Positions 43,758 through 54,320 of a stretch of 64,000 nucleotides of DNA are shown here, piece after piece. The notes under the pieces were generated by a model that saw only the letters and a program-made list of their open reading frames with translations, was not told the DNA's origin and made no database searches. Source of the stretch: Takakia lepidozioides (Eukaryota; Streptophyta; Takakiopsida; Takakiales; Takakiaceae); the NCBI GenBank assembly GCA_030704615.1, contig CM060731.1:74318756-74382755 (forward strand), written 5' to 3'. The position numbers were made by a program, and so were the translations under genes. Within the stretch, counting starts at the first letter, position 1; each line of letters begins with the position of its first letter.

Positions 43758-46700
43758 ATGGCGGAAAACCCGAGCGCTACAGTGTACTGCCCTCCTCACG
43801 AGCATAGAGCTTCATTTCCGTGCAGAGGGGACACCTGCCGGGTGATGGAGAAATATCTATGCGTTCGATACCACCTGAAACCGGGGTCGGTTTTTTTGGA
43901 GGAGGAAAAGAAGGACTCTAACGGCCTTGTTGTCGAGAGTATTGTTGTGCTCCACGATGATTTCGGCGATGGCAGGGAATGGCGAGTTCCACCATCGGAC
44001 AGCGTCATATACAGGGCTGTTGGGGACTTCATTTGCCCGCCAAATGCACCTTCTATCCTGGCGCCTTCCACGAAACAATCCGCGAATCAGAGAGTGGCTA
44101 CCTCAAAGAGAGAAGTCCGCAACGAAGTAAATCCAGAGCCGAACCCATCCATGAAGACGAGCGAGAACCGGGTTGTTCACAACCTGTCCGACTCAGACGA
44201 GGTCATGGAAGTTCCGAGGTCGTCCTGGAGATCAGGCAAGTCCTCAATGGACGTCAGTGGAGGAGGGAGTCATATTCCCAGCACGAGCACCGCAGTTCGA
44301 TCTATTCTTGAAATTCTGCGAGGGCTTCACCTGGAGGGACACCGGTCAGAGCTGGCCGGGCTGGACTACAGCAAGTTCACAATTAAATCGGTTACATGCC
44401 TTCCCGCCGACGTCGACGGTAATATCTTCTTTGAGTTCCCTCCTCGGGCGGACTACTCGAGGGCGTCCGGAATGTTGACAGATATGGATAGAAAACATGA
44501 CGGTCATCCTTGGTGCGTTACCAAAACCACCAGCATGAAGATGCTCGATGGTGTGCGGGTGCGGTACGTTGTTTGTGCGGGCGCGTTGCGGTGTTTCTCC
44601 CCAACTTGCTTCCACTTTAAATCCAGAGGTCACAGGAACGAGACCGATTGGACAGGCACAGCTCACCAACCATTTCGAGCTCAGGAGAAGGTTCCAAACT
44701 CCACATTTAAGTGTGCGCATTGCAAAGAACCACCACACTGCATGTCTGTTTGTAATGCCAAGCAGTTCTATGTGTTGCACCGTTTCCCTGACCTCACCCG
44801 AGCTTGCATACACGTTGGTTCCCATTGTCACAAATTGGCGAGGGGGAACTCGCGGGAGGCTGCCCACGAAGCAGAGCAGCTCATTCAGGAGGAGGTTAAG
44901 TTGAGACCGGGTGCCAAACCCAAACAGATACAGCTCCAAGCCGCCCATAAGATGGCATTGGCCAGAATTATGTCGGAAGACGGCTCCGATAGAGTTTCTC
45001 TCGACGAGAAGGAAATGGAGGCATTGCTGGAGTCGGTGTCCCACGTATGTTCACCGAATGTCCGAAACCACATTGTCTCATGCAAACAGAAAATTGGGCG
45101 TGGCTCGGATATGCACTCCATTCTGGAGGTGAAGCGACGATGTGGATATGACTACATTCATGGAAGTAGGTTTCCAGGACAAGGGACTGAGGCAGATCGT
45201 TGTTTCGTATTCAAAATGTCCACGTGTGGACCTAGCAGCGGCGTCGAACTGGTCGACAGGATGACGAGTGGGAACTTGTCAAACAGTTGGGTCATGTTCG
45301 ACCATATCATGCGAATTACAAATCACCAGTGGGTGACAATGGATGCACATGTCTACGACACCCACTGCAGGATGCTAATGACAATTGCTATTTGTGAGAT
45401 GAAAGGAGAGGACACACAATCGGAGATGCTTCTTTGGCAGGGAATAAACGAACAGATGGCCAAGGCGGGATTGCCCCCTCCGAATTTCCGTGGTTTCATG
45501 GCGGACAACGCACAAGCAAATTGGGCTGCCATCCGAAGGGTGTACGGGCAAGACCCCAATGTTCCCATGGAAGGCAAGGAGAGATCTTGTGGGTTCCATT
45601 TTCTGCAGAGCCTTTCGCAGTACACAACCATGGCGCCAGATTTCAGAGAGGAGCACCGTTCCATGTGCCTTGCGTGGAAGCGCGCTCCCACCTTGGATGA
45701 TGCAGAGACACAGTTTGCATGCATACGGGCTTGGTGGACATCGTCAGGTGCTGTAAGGAAATCAGACGAGGGAGCAATGGTCAGTTGGCTAGCATGGTGG
45801 CATTATCGTTTCCTCCAGTTTGGCGACTATATGCGGGAGGTGAGTTGCATGAATTCGCGTCCCGTTGAATATTATTCTTGGCCATATTTGTAACTTGCTT
45901 GTAACCTGAACATGTGCTTGTGCAGGAAATGTGTCTCGACTCCGACACCGACATGCCCACGACAAACATGGCCGAATCAGTGCACTCTTCCTGGCGTGCC
46001 TCCTCTGCGGCGCATCTGGTGGACATCCTCACTGCCACAACGGAGGACATTGTGAGGTCAATTATGCAGCAATGCAGGTACAACGAGTTCTTGAAAGGGA
46101 AACAGTGGGGCTTGGGGCCGGACAGGCAGGAAATGCTGATGCGGACTGCCTCTAGATCAAAGAATCCTCGGAAGTGGGCGGCGGCCTTGCGAGAGGGCCT
46201 TCGGGACACGCCATTGCTGCGAAGAGGCCAACATTTGGAAGGAGATGTTCATACCCGTCCAGTGAGACGAAGACTTGACGAGGCACCTGGCGGAGAAGAG
46301 GATTCATGGCGAGCTGACAAGAATATTTGCACGCTCCCTCGTGGTCCGGTGATGTTGCCCGAGGAGGTCTCGTCGAGCACCGCAAGTCCTGCACGTTCAA
46401 GATCGCCATCTCCTTTGAGCACAGGGCGCGTGCCCCGGCAACATAATGAGCCATCTGTAGTAAAGCAGTACAACATTCCCATTGTGGAGACAAGAGTGTC
46501 GGAGTCACAGTGGAGAATTGCGAGGACATTGCCGGCATTTTGAGGGAAGTGCTGCGCCATCCGGGTGGATACGAGAGCACGATGTGGTGAGATGATTCGG
46601 AGGAACCCACACGGTGCTGTACCTGCACCTTGTTTCAGCGGCAGATTTTTGACTCCCACATTTGCTCACGCCACAAACAATTTGGTTCTGTAGGCACGAC

Positions 46701-47339
46701 ATAATGACCTGTGTATTTGGCAAGCCCAAGTACGGGATTCAGGGAATGCCGGAGCCTCTAGGCGTCTGGCCTGTTGCACCGGGTTGCAGCCTCTCTCAGA
46801 ATGAGGCGGATGCTCTATCTGCAGCAGGATTTCGAATGGTGCAACGCACAGACATCCCGGCCCACGCATTTCCGGTTCCTCAGACCCAGCCATTGCAGAC
46901 TGCTCGGTCCAGTAGAGACGGATTGGACAATTCTGCACATCCCACAATGCGATTCGGAAGAGTGAAGAGACGACACCCTCCCAACAAGTTGAATGAGACT
47001 CGGATTGCCAATGCTCTTGGGATGGCTTGCACTATTCAGAGCTCCGTGGACGTACCCCCACCCGGCCTTGGGCGTGTGTATCGGATGGCAACGGCCGGCT
47101 CGACTGTACGCGACGATGTATACACAATTACGATTGGAGTGGAGCCGACTTGCAATTGTACGGGCTTCTCGTTGATGGAAGCAAAGAAGGGTTCGAAGTA
47201 TTATCCGTGCAAGCATGTGTATTACATTTACCTGAAGAGGTTGAGGATGAACGTGACTATTGATGACTTTATTCATGCACCGGCGTTGAGCGTGAACGAG
47301 CTACACAAACTCCTCCTTAGGGATTCCAGAAATCATTGA
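43758..47339 (+). CDS. MULE transposase with SWIM finger, copy C (nearly complete)
   Basis: ATG at 43758 in a good context (cccATGGcg). Exon 1 to 45839, intron 45840-45925 (GTGAGT...CAG), exon 2 from 45926. About residues 225-350 form a Cys/His-rich region (VVCAGALRCFSPTCFHF, FKCAHCKEPPHCMSVC), perhaps a WRKY-GCM1-type DNA-binding domain. The MULE catalytic core follows: first Asp in WVTMDAHVYDT (about residue 529), second in FMADNAQANWAAIRRVYG (583), CGFHF (611-614), and the Glu in TTNMAESVHSSW just after the intron. The C-terminus has SWIM CNCTGF...YYPCKHVYYIYLKRL. Lesions: TGA at 46541 (CGA in copy D, also TGA in copy B) and a ~5-bp deletion near 46675. It cuts and joins element ends in the nucleus. 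Possibly two proteins or a recent pseudogene. Confidence 0.85.
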
Positions 47340-47489
47340 TGGGGCAAAGGGAATCCTCCATATGGATATTTTCAAATGCATTTTGCTGTATCAGACTTTT
47401 TTTTGCAGTGTAATGAAATGCACCCCAAAACTCCTGGAATGAGGCAATATTCCATTCAAACTGAGATCCAACAGAAGCAGTTGTGGGGC

Positions 47490-47905
47490 CATTTCTCGAA
47501 AAATGGCGCCGAATTTCTCTTTTTGGGGCCGAAAACTGGCTAAGTCCCAACATGCACTGGTACCTGTGTCTGGGAAAATGGCGCCGAATTTCTCTTTTTG
47601 GGGCCGAAAACTGGCTAAGTCCCAACATGCACTGGTACCGTGTCTGGAAAAATGGCGCCGAATTTCTTTTTTTTGGGCCGAAAACTGGCTAAGTCCCAAC
47701 ATGCACTGGTACAGTGTCTGGAAAAATGGCGCCGAATTTCCCTATTTTGCGCCGAAAACTGGCTAAGTCCGAACATGCACTGGAAAAATGGCGCCGAATT
47801 ACCTGTCATGAGGGGACCTATAGCCGCGGAATTCGGCACCATTTTTCGCCAGAGAGACCTATTACCGCGAAATTCGGCGCCATATTTGCACATGTCGCTG
47901 GGAAT
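47490..47905. repeat. GGCGCC palindromic array, 74-bp type, terminal
   Basis: AAAATGGCGCCGAATTTC cores at about 47503, 47578, 47652, 47726 and 47788 (75, 74, 74, 62) with the linker gaaaactggctaagtccc and aacatgcactgg. Near 47820-47880 degenerate gaattcggcaccattttt units follow. The array lies between the transposase stop and the terminus. Confidence 0.92.
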
Positions 47906-48029
47906 TGGCATGAGCGGAAGATGAAATATCATGAGCAGAACTGTCAAAACTGCAATTTTCCCTTCAAGGGGCCGAATAATATATTTGTTTTTTCTGACAC
48001 ATTGCATTAAATTATTGTTTTTTATTGTT

Positions 48030-48129
48030 TTTTATTTTCGAAATTTGTACTTCTGCTCATGAAAACCGATTGTCTTACTACTCTGCTCATGCCACTCATG
48101 CCGCTCATGCTCATGAAATAACAAACCTC
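48030..48129. repeat. Transposase-side terminus of MULE copy C
   Basis: Subterminal GCTCATG words (tgctcatgccactcatgccgctcatgctcatg split over 48084-48115) and final gaaataacaaacctc. Matches the left end of copy B in reverse complement, 15 bases with 4 differences. Confidence 0.85.
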
Positions 48130-48138
48130 CTGCCAATG
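48130..48138. repeat. Candidate 9-bp target duplicate flanking copy C
   Basis: ctgccaatg, reverse complement of 1619-1627. The following tggcaacaggaaagcatcc continues the OSB-like repeat exactly as at 23048-23070. Confidence 0.75.
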
Positions 48139-48455
48139 TGGCAACAGGAAAGCATCCAGAAACAGGTAACAGAGATGAGGAGAAGCTGTGGAATGAATAC
48201 TTTTCTTACCCTGTCAATGGTGGGACAATCCGGCCAAGAAGGTGAATGTCTGTCTGATTATAGAGAGTAACAGATGCAATTGAGCATAGGAACTAGTGTG
48301 ATAAGTTGAGTTGGGTGTTTCCTAGAATAAATCTAGGCTGTCATCGTGAGCTGCTAGCAGCAAAGCAAGGATGTATGCATGATTTTATGCATAGGCATGG
48401 ATAGCTGAAGGAGCAGGGATAGAGTGTGGGTCCAGATTCATCCAAGAGGGCCAGA
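48130..48455 (+). pseudogene. OSB-like repeat, right flank of copy C
   Basis: Begins in the intron-like part, then EKLWNEYFS and WWDNP-PRR (PDF motif, degenerate), then the tgaatgtctgtctgattatag... spacer also found antisense at 1880-2090. Confidence 0.6.
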
Positions 48456-48862
48456 AAGAGGTCCATGGTGACATCGTCAAAGCTGGAATTGTACCGGATG
48501 TCATTCTGAACACTGCCCTGGTGACATGTATGCCAAATGTGGGTGCATTAAGGATGCGAAAGGAGTTTTCAACACTATGGCTGAACGAGATGTGGTGTCA
48601 TGGATCGCGATGCTTGCAGGGTATGCACAGCAGGCCGGACGTGGTATGGAGGCTTTGGAGACCTATGATCAAATGATGGGGGAAAGGGTGAAGCCTGACC
48701 ACATCACATTTTTGTGCATTTGCGATGCATGTGCAAGCCTGACAGCTCTGGAAATGGCATAGAAGTCCATGGCAACATTGTCAGAGCTGGAATTTTACCA
48801 AATGTCATTCTGAACAATACCCTTGTGGACATGTACATGCAAAATGTGGGTGCACCCTATCC
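48456..48862 (+). pseudogene. PPR fragment
   Basis: Reads KEVHGDIVKAGIVPDVILNT, ALV(frameshift)MYAKCGCIKDAKGVFNTM, AERDVVSWIAMLAGYAQQAG, RGMEALETYDQMMGERVKPD, HITFLCICDACASLTALE, then NIVRAGILPNVILNNTLVDM. Frameshifts at 48525 and 48755 break it. It ends where non-PPR DNA linked to the next CACTA end begins. Confidence 0.75.
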
Positions 48863-49773
48863 TGCTGATTTGTTGTTATGCTGGAACAGTAGCAAACGTA
48901 GAAAGGCATACGCATTTTACATCTGTTGTTATCTTCAGTGCATATGTAGTGTCATTTGCACTTTGTCATACTATTGTTTGAGGAGCAGATTTTGGGACTC
49001 AGGTGCCATATTGTAAATTTGACTGGCAGCAGTTTAAGAGAAGCTCTTACATCTACTGCTGTCTTTATGTTCTTTCCTGTGATTCTTGCCTGTGAATAAA
49101 GCATTCATTTGCATAGTCATTTTTTGTGTCTTTGTTCTTCCCTTTGTTCTTCTCTTTGTTTAGTATTGAATAATACTAACCCTAATCTCTACGACCCCTA
49201 ATGAGATAATCATAGTCGTGGCTCTGCCTGTCCAATACATTTAAAAGTTCAAAACAACCCCTCATATGACACCACGTGTCCATATATCAGCATGTCATAG
49301 TCAGGATCATGACTGCAAGACCTCCTCAATACATGCCACGTGTCCACATATCAGGATGTTTGTAGTCATGACAATGACTGCAAGACCTCCTCATTATATG
49401 CCACGTATCCATATATTAGCATGGTTGTAGTCAGGATAATGACTGCAAATCCTCTTCAAGGATATGCCACGTGGCAGTTTCGGGAGACGCCATATGGCGC
49501 ACATCCACAAAACCTCCTGGACTTATTAGAAAGAGACACGTGTACAGTTTGCAGCAGCACACTAAGTCATGTATGGTAGAAATACGTATGACTGCCACAT
49601 GACAGTAAGATGTATCACTTGGTTCATCTGACTGTAGTCATCCATGACTGACCATACTGTACTCATTGTATTGACTTGGTTTGCACGACTTAAAGTCATA
49701 GAAGTCATATGTACCGTTTATGACTACGGGATATTTATATATACAGTCATATATACCGCGATCTGTTGTAGTG
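48863..49773. mobile_element. Right end of a second CACTA element
   Basis: The end reads cgcgatctgttgtagtg, i.e. CACTACAACAGATCGCG in reverse complement, with many gact/agtcat words in the preceding 500 bp. A four-fold ~65-bp tandem unit (atgccacgtgtccatatatc... at 49272, 49335, 49401, 49467) forms the subterminal array. No matching left end was found in the window, and no transposase is seen. Bases 49020-49260 hold AT-rich filler. Confidence 0.65.
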
Positions 49774-49789
49774 GTGACAGGTTGGCTTC

Positions 49790-50586
49790 TCCAGCTATGC
49801 CAAAGAACCAATTGTAAAGTTTGAATTTCTACTGACCGTAAGCTCCATCACCGTGTCCGTGCGCGACCATTCCCGTTAGTGAAACTGGAAGCTGACCCAA
49901 TCCAGAAATCATCTTGTTTGGAGTCTGGAGCTTTGGAATAGGTGTTTTCCTATGATCCATTTTGTCGTGAATAATATAGAGAAACTCCTCCGGAATCATA
50001 ACAAACTCATTCCTCCAGCTATGGTACAGTCTTCTGCACGACTCTTAGTATCTCAAATGTTTATCAAGCGCTCATTTGTGTGTCACCTGTTCCGCACTTC
50101 TCTTGACAGACTTTTTGCTCATGTCCTTTAACATCTCACACTCCGTGTACTTCCCAAATGTGCTCCCAGTTTTACGAACCTCCACGTTAGGAAATATCCG
50201 ACTCCGGATGCGGCTAACAGCCGACTACGAGACTCCTTCCAACCCGAAAAGTCTGTTCGTCTGTTACAATAAGGAAGGGTCAGGAAAATAATGTCCACTG
50301 GACAGTGGAGGTTCATGAAACTAGAACCACAGTCGAAAGAGACAAAATCGAAGGGAGGGTCATCCACATTGAATCGGAAAAAACTTCTAGGAATGAAATT
50401 GAAGAATGAAGATTTCATACCTCGTTGGACTCGTCTCGTATTCGCTTCCAATTATTTCAGGTGGTAAGACTCTCAAAGTATCCCTCATTCCCTCCCCAAT
50501 GCTTGTCTTATGGGGCATGAGGTCAGTATTTCCGTTGATAATAAACAAAAACTTTCAAGAAGAGATCTGAGAATCAAATTTCAGAT
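49790..50586 (+). other. Possible degenerate exons upstream of the NIF-like gene
   Basis: Loosely open frames (GLAGYAKEPIVKFEFLLTVS; STGQWRFMKLEPQSKETKSK) with several stops. They may be exons of the gene at 50587-52615 or a separate relic. No domain recognised. Confidence 0.3.
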
Positions 50587-52615
50587 GTGGGCTCTGACGT
50601 GCGAACCTTCATAAATCCGGGCACTGACAAATCAATGTTCGAGGGAGTTATTCGACGGGAGACAACAGAGGAAACAGAGGAAGAGAAAGATGAAAGTGAT
50701 GAGTGTAATCTTCAGTCTGATTTAGATAATGACATTTTTGTAGGAGATAGTGAACAGTCCCCGGGATCCGTCCTTCAGTCCTCTCTCGGATACAGTCCTG
50801 ACTCTCCTCAGTATCCAGTATCTGTCCTTGTAATTTCTCCAGAATATGTCGCCGCTGATTCTCCAGAATGTTTGGGGTCTGATATTCATCTGTCGCTCCA
50901 GGTCAGAAAATCTGCAGATTATGACCTTCCTATCAAACGACGACTGCATTGGAATGCAGTTTCGAGGTAAATTATTCCTTCGTTGCGTTTTCATTCCATC
51001 CAAGATGTCGAGTGCTCAAGGGACAATTTTCTGTGCTTGCCTGTTGTTGCCCCTCCACTCCCCCGTCGTTCAATGACAAAACATCTCCAACATCGACACA
51101 ACGTGATCCTGAACTGCTGGCACAATGTTCTGCACCAAAGAGGCGAAAAAGAGCCCCCGAGCCATTTCCTTCCTCTGCAGGAAATCTTTCCAACGGACTA
51201 AAGGCTGACAAGAAAAAAAAAACAGACTCCAAACACATGAGGACTCCATCAGATGTTGTGGCGCCTCGTCAATCCAAACCCGCGGGAATCCACTGTTCCT
51301 CTGCGAGACCTTCAATGGTACATTTCAAAACCATTTCTCCACTTTCGTTTGCAGTTTGTTTTGCGGTCCCAATCTAACTCCGTAATTTTTATACAAGCGA
51401 GTATGGACCCGCAGAACTTCTTGAATACGCCTCCCGACAAGGTGCGTCCACTAGCCGACATTTATCTTTTCATGATCTCGAACTCTTCGATATATCGTCT
51501 ACTCTTGGTCTTTTACAATAGTCCATTGTCGGGACACTTATGTCTCGGAAAACGTAGAGGTCACTCTGAAACTAAGAAACACTACATCGTGTTGTTTCTG
51601 ATGGCAGAAACACTTAAATTTATTTCCTTAAATTGCGCAAGATGGCATCGTCCATCAACCTTCATTTGCCACATCGGGGAAGAAGAAACGGATGTTGTTA
51701 ATATTGAGTGTCAACGGACTGCTCTGCTACCGGCCACCTCCAACCGGCGGTGAATTATTTAAGGAGAGATTTCGTTTCAAGAAAGTTACAGTTCATGTTT
51801 CCGACAGACCTTTTGTGGTTCCCCGGCCCGGAGTCTTGGAGTTTCTCAACCTTGCGTTCATGCATTTTCACGTGGCGATTTGGTTATGTGCTGAAAGAGA
51901 TGTGCTTAGTTCCTACGAAAATTGCGAAGAAGTTTTGCTTCATCTGATCAGCTAAGGATTGCAAAGACACTACCCGTTACATCATGCCTGGGATGAAATA
52001 TCTCGTTGAGGATATTCGCACTGTTCTTGCCAAGTACCCTGATACACCCTTTGCAACGCAGAGACAAATACTCTTTGTCGATGATGAGCCATCAAAGAGC
52101 CTCCGAAACCCACCAAATACTGGATTCTTCCTTATTTCATACAAGTCATCACCAAAGGGCTTGGTTGACCAGGATGATATGACAAAAGCTGTGTGGCCAT
52201 ATATATTGAAAATGGCTGCAGCTTCAATAGTCATAGATTACATCAGCGAGAACCCTGCCAAGTGTTCTCGTAAGCCTATTGGTCGCGACCATGCCTATTG
52301 GGCTTGGTATGGAAGATATGTTGATCCTCGTGTTTGGATCCCACAACAAAAAGAACCTGATTACCTTGGTATGTATTTATCTCTTGTTTGTTGTTTATGG
52401 AGAATTTGATCTTAAAAGTGTCTTCCACTTGCACTAATACTTTATCATTTTTTCTACAAGTGTTCCACATTTCAGCTGACATTTGTCATATGAAAAATTG
52501 TTTTGCCCAGTCACATGCAAGGAGTGAATTCAAGAAGAGCTTCGTGATTGGCAAGAATGGTGGGCTTCCCGGCAGGCTTCAAGGGCATCAAGAGATTCAA
52601 CAAGTAGAGTTCCAA
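50587..52615 (+). pseudogene. NLI/FCP1-like (NIF, HAD) phosphatase family gene, degenerate
   Basis: A disordered acidic and basic N-terminal part (50587-51360: EETEEEKDESDE; KRRKRAPEPF) is followed at 51665 by SGKKKRMLLILSVNGLLCYR, RPFVVPRPGVLEFLNLAFMH and FHVAIWLCAERD, then from 51984 MPGMKYLVEDIRTVLAKYPD, ILFVDDEPSKSLRNPPNTGF and AVWPYILKMAAASIVIDYI. This matches the plant NIF-domain pattern (KKLL-LD-NGLL, RP---FL, VDD-P-K---NPP, WPYL--L--A). The motif-I nucleophile Asp (LDxNG) is Ser here (LSVNG), so the protein would be inactive. Frame changes near 51955 need an intron or frameshift. A GTATGT donor follows at 52369. Active members dephosphorylate proteins such as the RNA polymerase II tail. 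Confidence 0.6.
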
Positions 52616-53055
52616 GTAACATTTCGGTTGATAATGTTACTACTAGGTTTGAGTTCTCCGAAAGTATTTTCTTTTCCTCTGGTGCGGAGACTGTTGCAAG
52701 TGGTTGTGGTAACCGGAGGCGTCTTCGAACACATGCCTTTCTTTCATGTCATCTTCTTCATCACATGCCATGATTGTTCTATGTTTGGTTTTGTATGTCA
52801 TCTGATATGACAACCATTTTGTGCAAAAAGTTTTACATATCTGACCTCAGATCATTTTATTGCATCCTCCCATTTTTTTTTTCGTGAACGTCAACTTGGC
52901 AGTGGATGTTCTTCTAAAACCACAGTACATACTTATATTGTCTCCAAAATATTGTGCATAAAATAGCCAAATAATCATATATATCGCTTTATTTCAATAA
53001 TAAATTTTGTTTATTCATATTTCTCATATTATTTCTGGACCAAACAAAAGTCCAA
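52616..53055. other. AT-rich spacer
   Basis: No gene, repeat array or terminal repeat is evident. Confidence 0.4.
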
Positions 53056-53059
53056 AATT

Positions 53060-54320
53060 AGTTAACATAGTGTTACGTTTAGCAAGAAGCAAGTCCAACA
53101 AAGCAGGACAGTCAGAAATGAGACGCATAGCATGACCAATTCATCAAGTTCTGGTTCACCTGCTTGTTGCTCAACATGAGATGTGATGGCCACACTTGGT
53201 TGAGTTTCAGGACAAGGCAATCTTGTTCCACCCGCTGTGAACTCAGTACTAAGCCCACTGACTTCAAAAATTTGCTCACAAGGATCTTTTACCTCTCCCA
53301 TCTCACTGTTTTGATCATTTAAAAGTCTAGACTTAGCTCTTGTGAGCATTCAATAGTTCACTGCAACTTTGCATTAAGAAAGCACCAGGCCAATAAACCT
53401 TCACCTGTCGGAGGGGTTTATCATAGACTTCTCCCAGTCCGAGGTGTGATAGGAAGAGATGAACCGATGGTTGTAACTTAGGTAAACAGCCTCTCCCGGC
53501 CCTGCAGATGCCACAATCGTTCAGCCACCTTGAGCCAAAATGAAACTCGTGTAACAGTTCCAACTACCTTCTCCTTCACAACTAAAGAGTGCAAACGATA
53601 GCGCTCGGCTGGGTTGTGCGCATGGCAGAGCCCGATCTTCTCCTCATCAAAAGATGTACCAGGATACACCACTATATCCCTGGTAGTGAACTTGAATTGA
53701 TGCTGCGGGATTCCAGTAATGGCTTGCTCCCAAGTGAAATCGTCAGCATGCAGTTCTTTGTCCTAGGCAGGACGAATATTGGTCAATGCAGCTGCAGTGC
53801 CACCCCGAGTGAACTCCCACAATCAATAGCCACTAACGGGCTTGAGAAACTTAAAGCTTTCAAGGTCGGAGGTCCGGTCCCTGGTCACAACAAATTTAGG
53901 TACTCCTAACTGGGGCTAGATGAGCAGCTGCCCTACACCAAGTCGCCGATGAATCTCATTCTTGGGCAATGGCTTCGCAATCTCTTTGGCATGGAGTTTC
54001 TGCAGCAGTCGTCCCGCAAAGGCACCTTGCTTGGCGGCAGCTACTTTTCTGCATTGCTCACGAGCCTCCCACTCATTGCTCACAGGTTTGCGAGCTTATT
54101 CTATGGCGGTCCGCTCAAATTGAGCACACCAGTACTCAGAAGGCGCATCCAAGGGGATTTTGTCATCAGGACCCCTCACAGGTGGTTCGCCTTCAGACGT
54201 TTTAACCAGATTGGACGGCGTAAGATCACGAAGAACACCCAAAAACACTGCCTCAAAAGAATCGTCAGCAATGTCCAAACAAGATGATTCATGCGAGCTG
54301 GAAGCCGCCATCGCACTCAC
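53060..54320 (-). pseudogene. Uncharacterised minus-strand gene, probably degenerate
   Basis: Starting at an ATG near 54311, the minus strand reads MAASSSHESSCLDIADDSFE, AVFLGVLRDLTPSNLVKTSE and EYWCAQFERTAIE, then a stop, and continues in the same frame as ARKPVSNEWEAREQCRKVAA and QKLHAKEIAKPLPKNEIHRR. A later stretch (53672-53478) reads VVYPGTSFDEEKIGLCHAHN and PAERYRLHSLVVKEKVVGTV. The low stop density and normal codon use suggest a real gene recently broken or one with unresolved introns. No family was recognised. Confidence 0.4.

Larger units (their letters stand above)
38895..48129. mobile_element. MULE copy C, 9.2 kb, left side truncated, transposase largely retained
   Basis: Inverted relative to copy B. 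It starts abruptly inside the cargo-intron array, so the cargo exons F-I and the cargo-side terminus are absent. It continues through cargo exons E-A (minus strand), the 85-bp array, the transposase gene (plus strand), the 74-bp array and the transposase-side terminus gaaataacaaacctc at 48129. The nine bases after it (ctgccaatg) are the reverse complement of those flanking copy A. It is the source for reading the whole transposase. Confidence 0.88.

Noticed and set aside
27690-47905. CRISPR arrays
   Set aside because: The arrays are continuous palindromic monomers without unique spacers, inside plant transposons; CRISPR does not apply.
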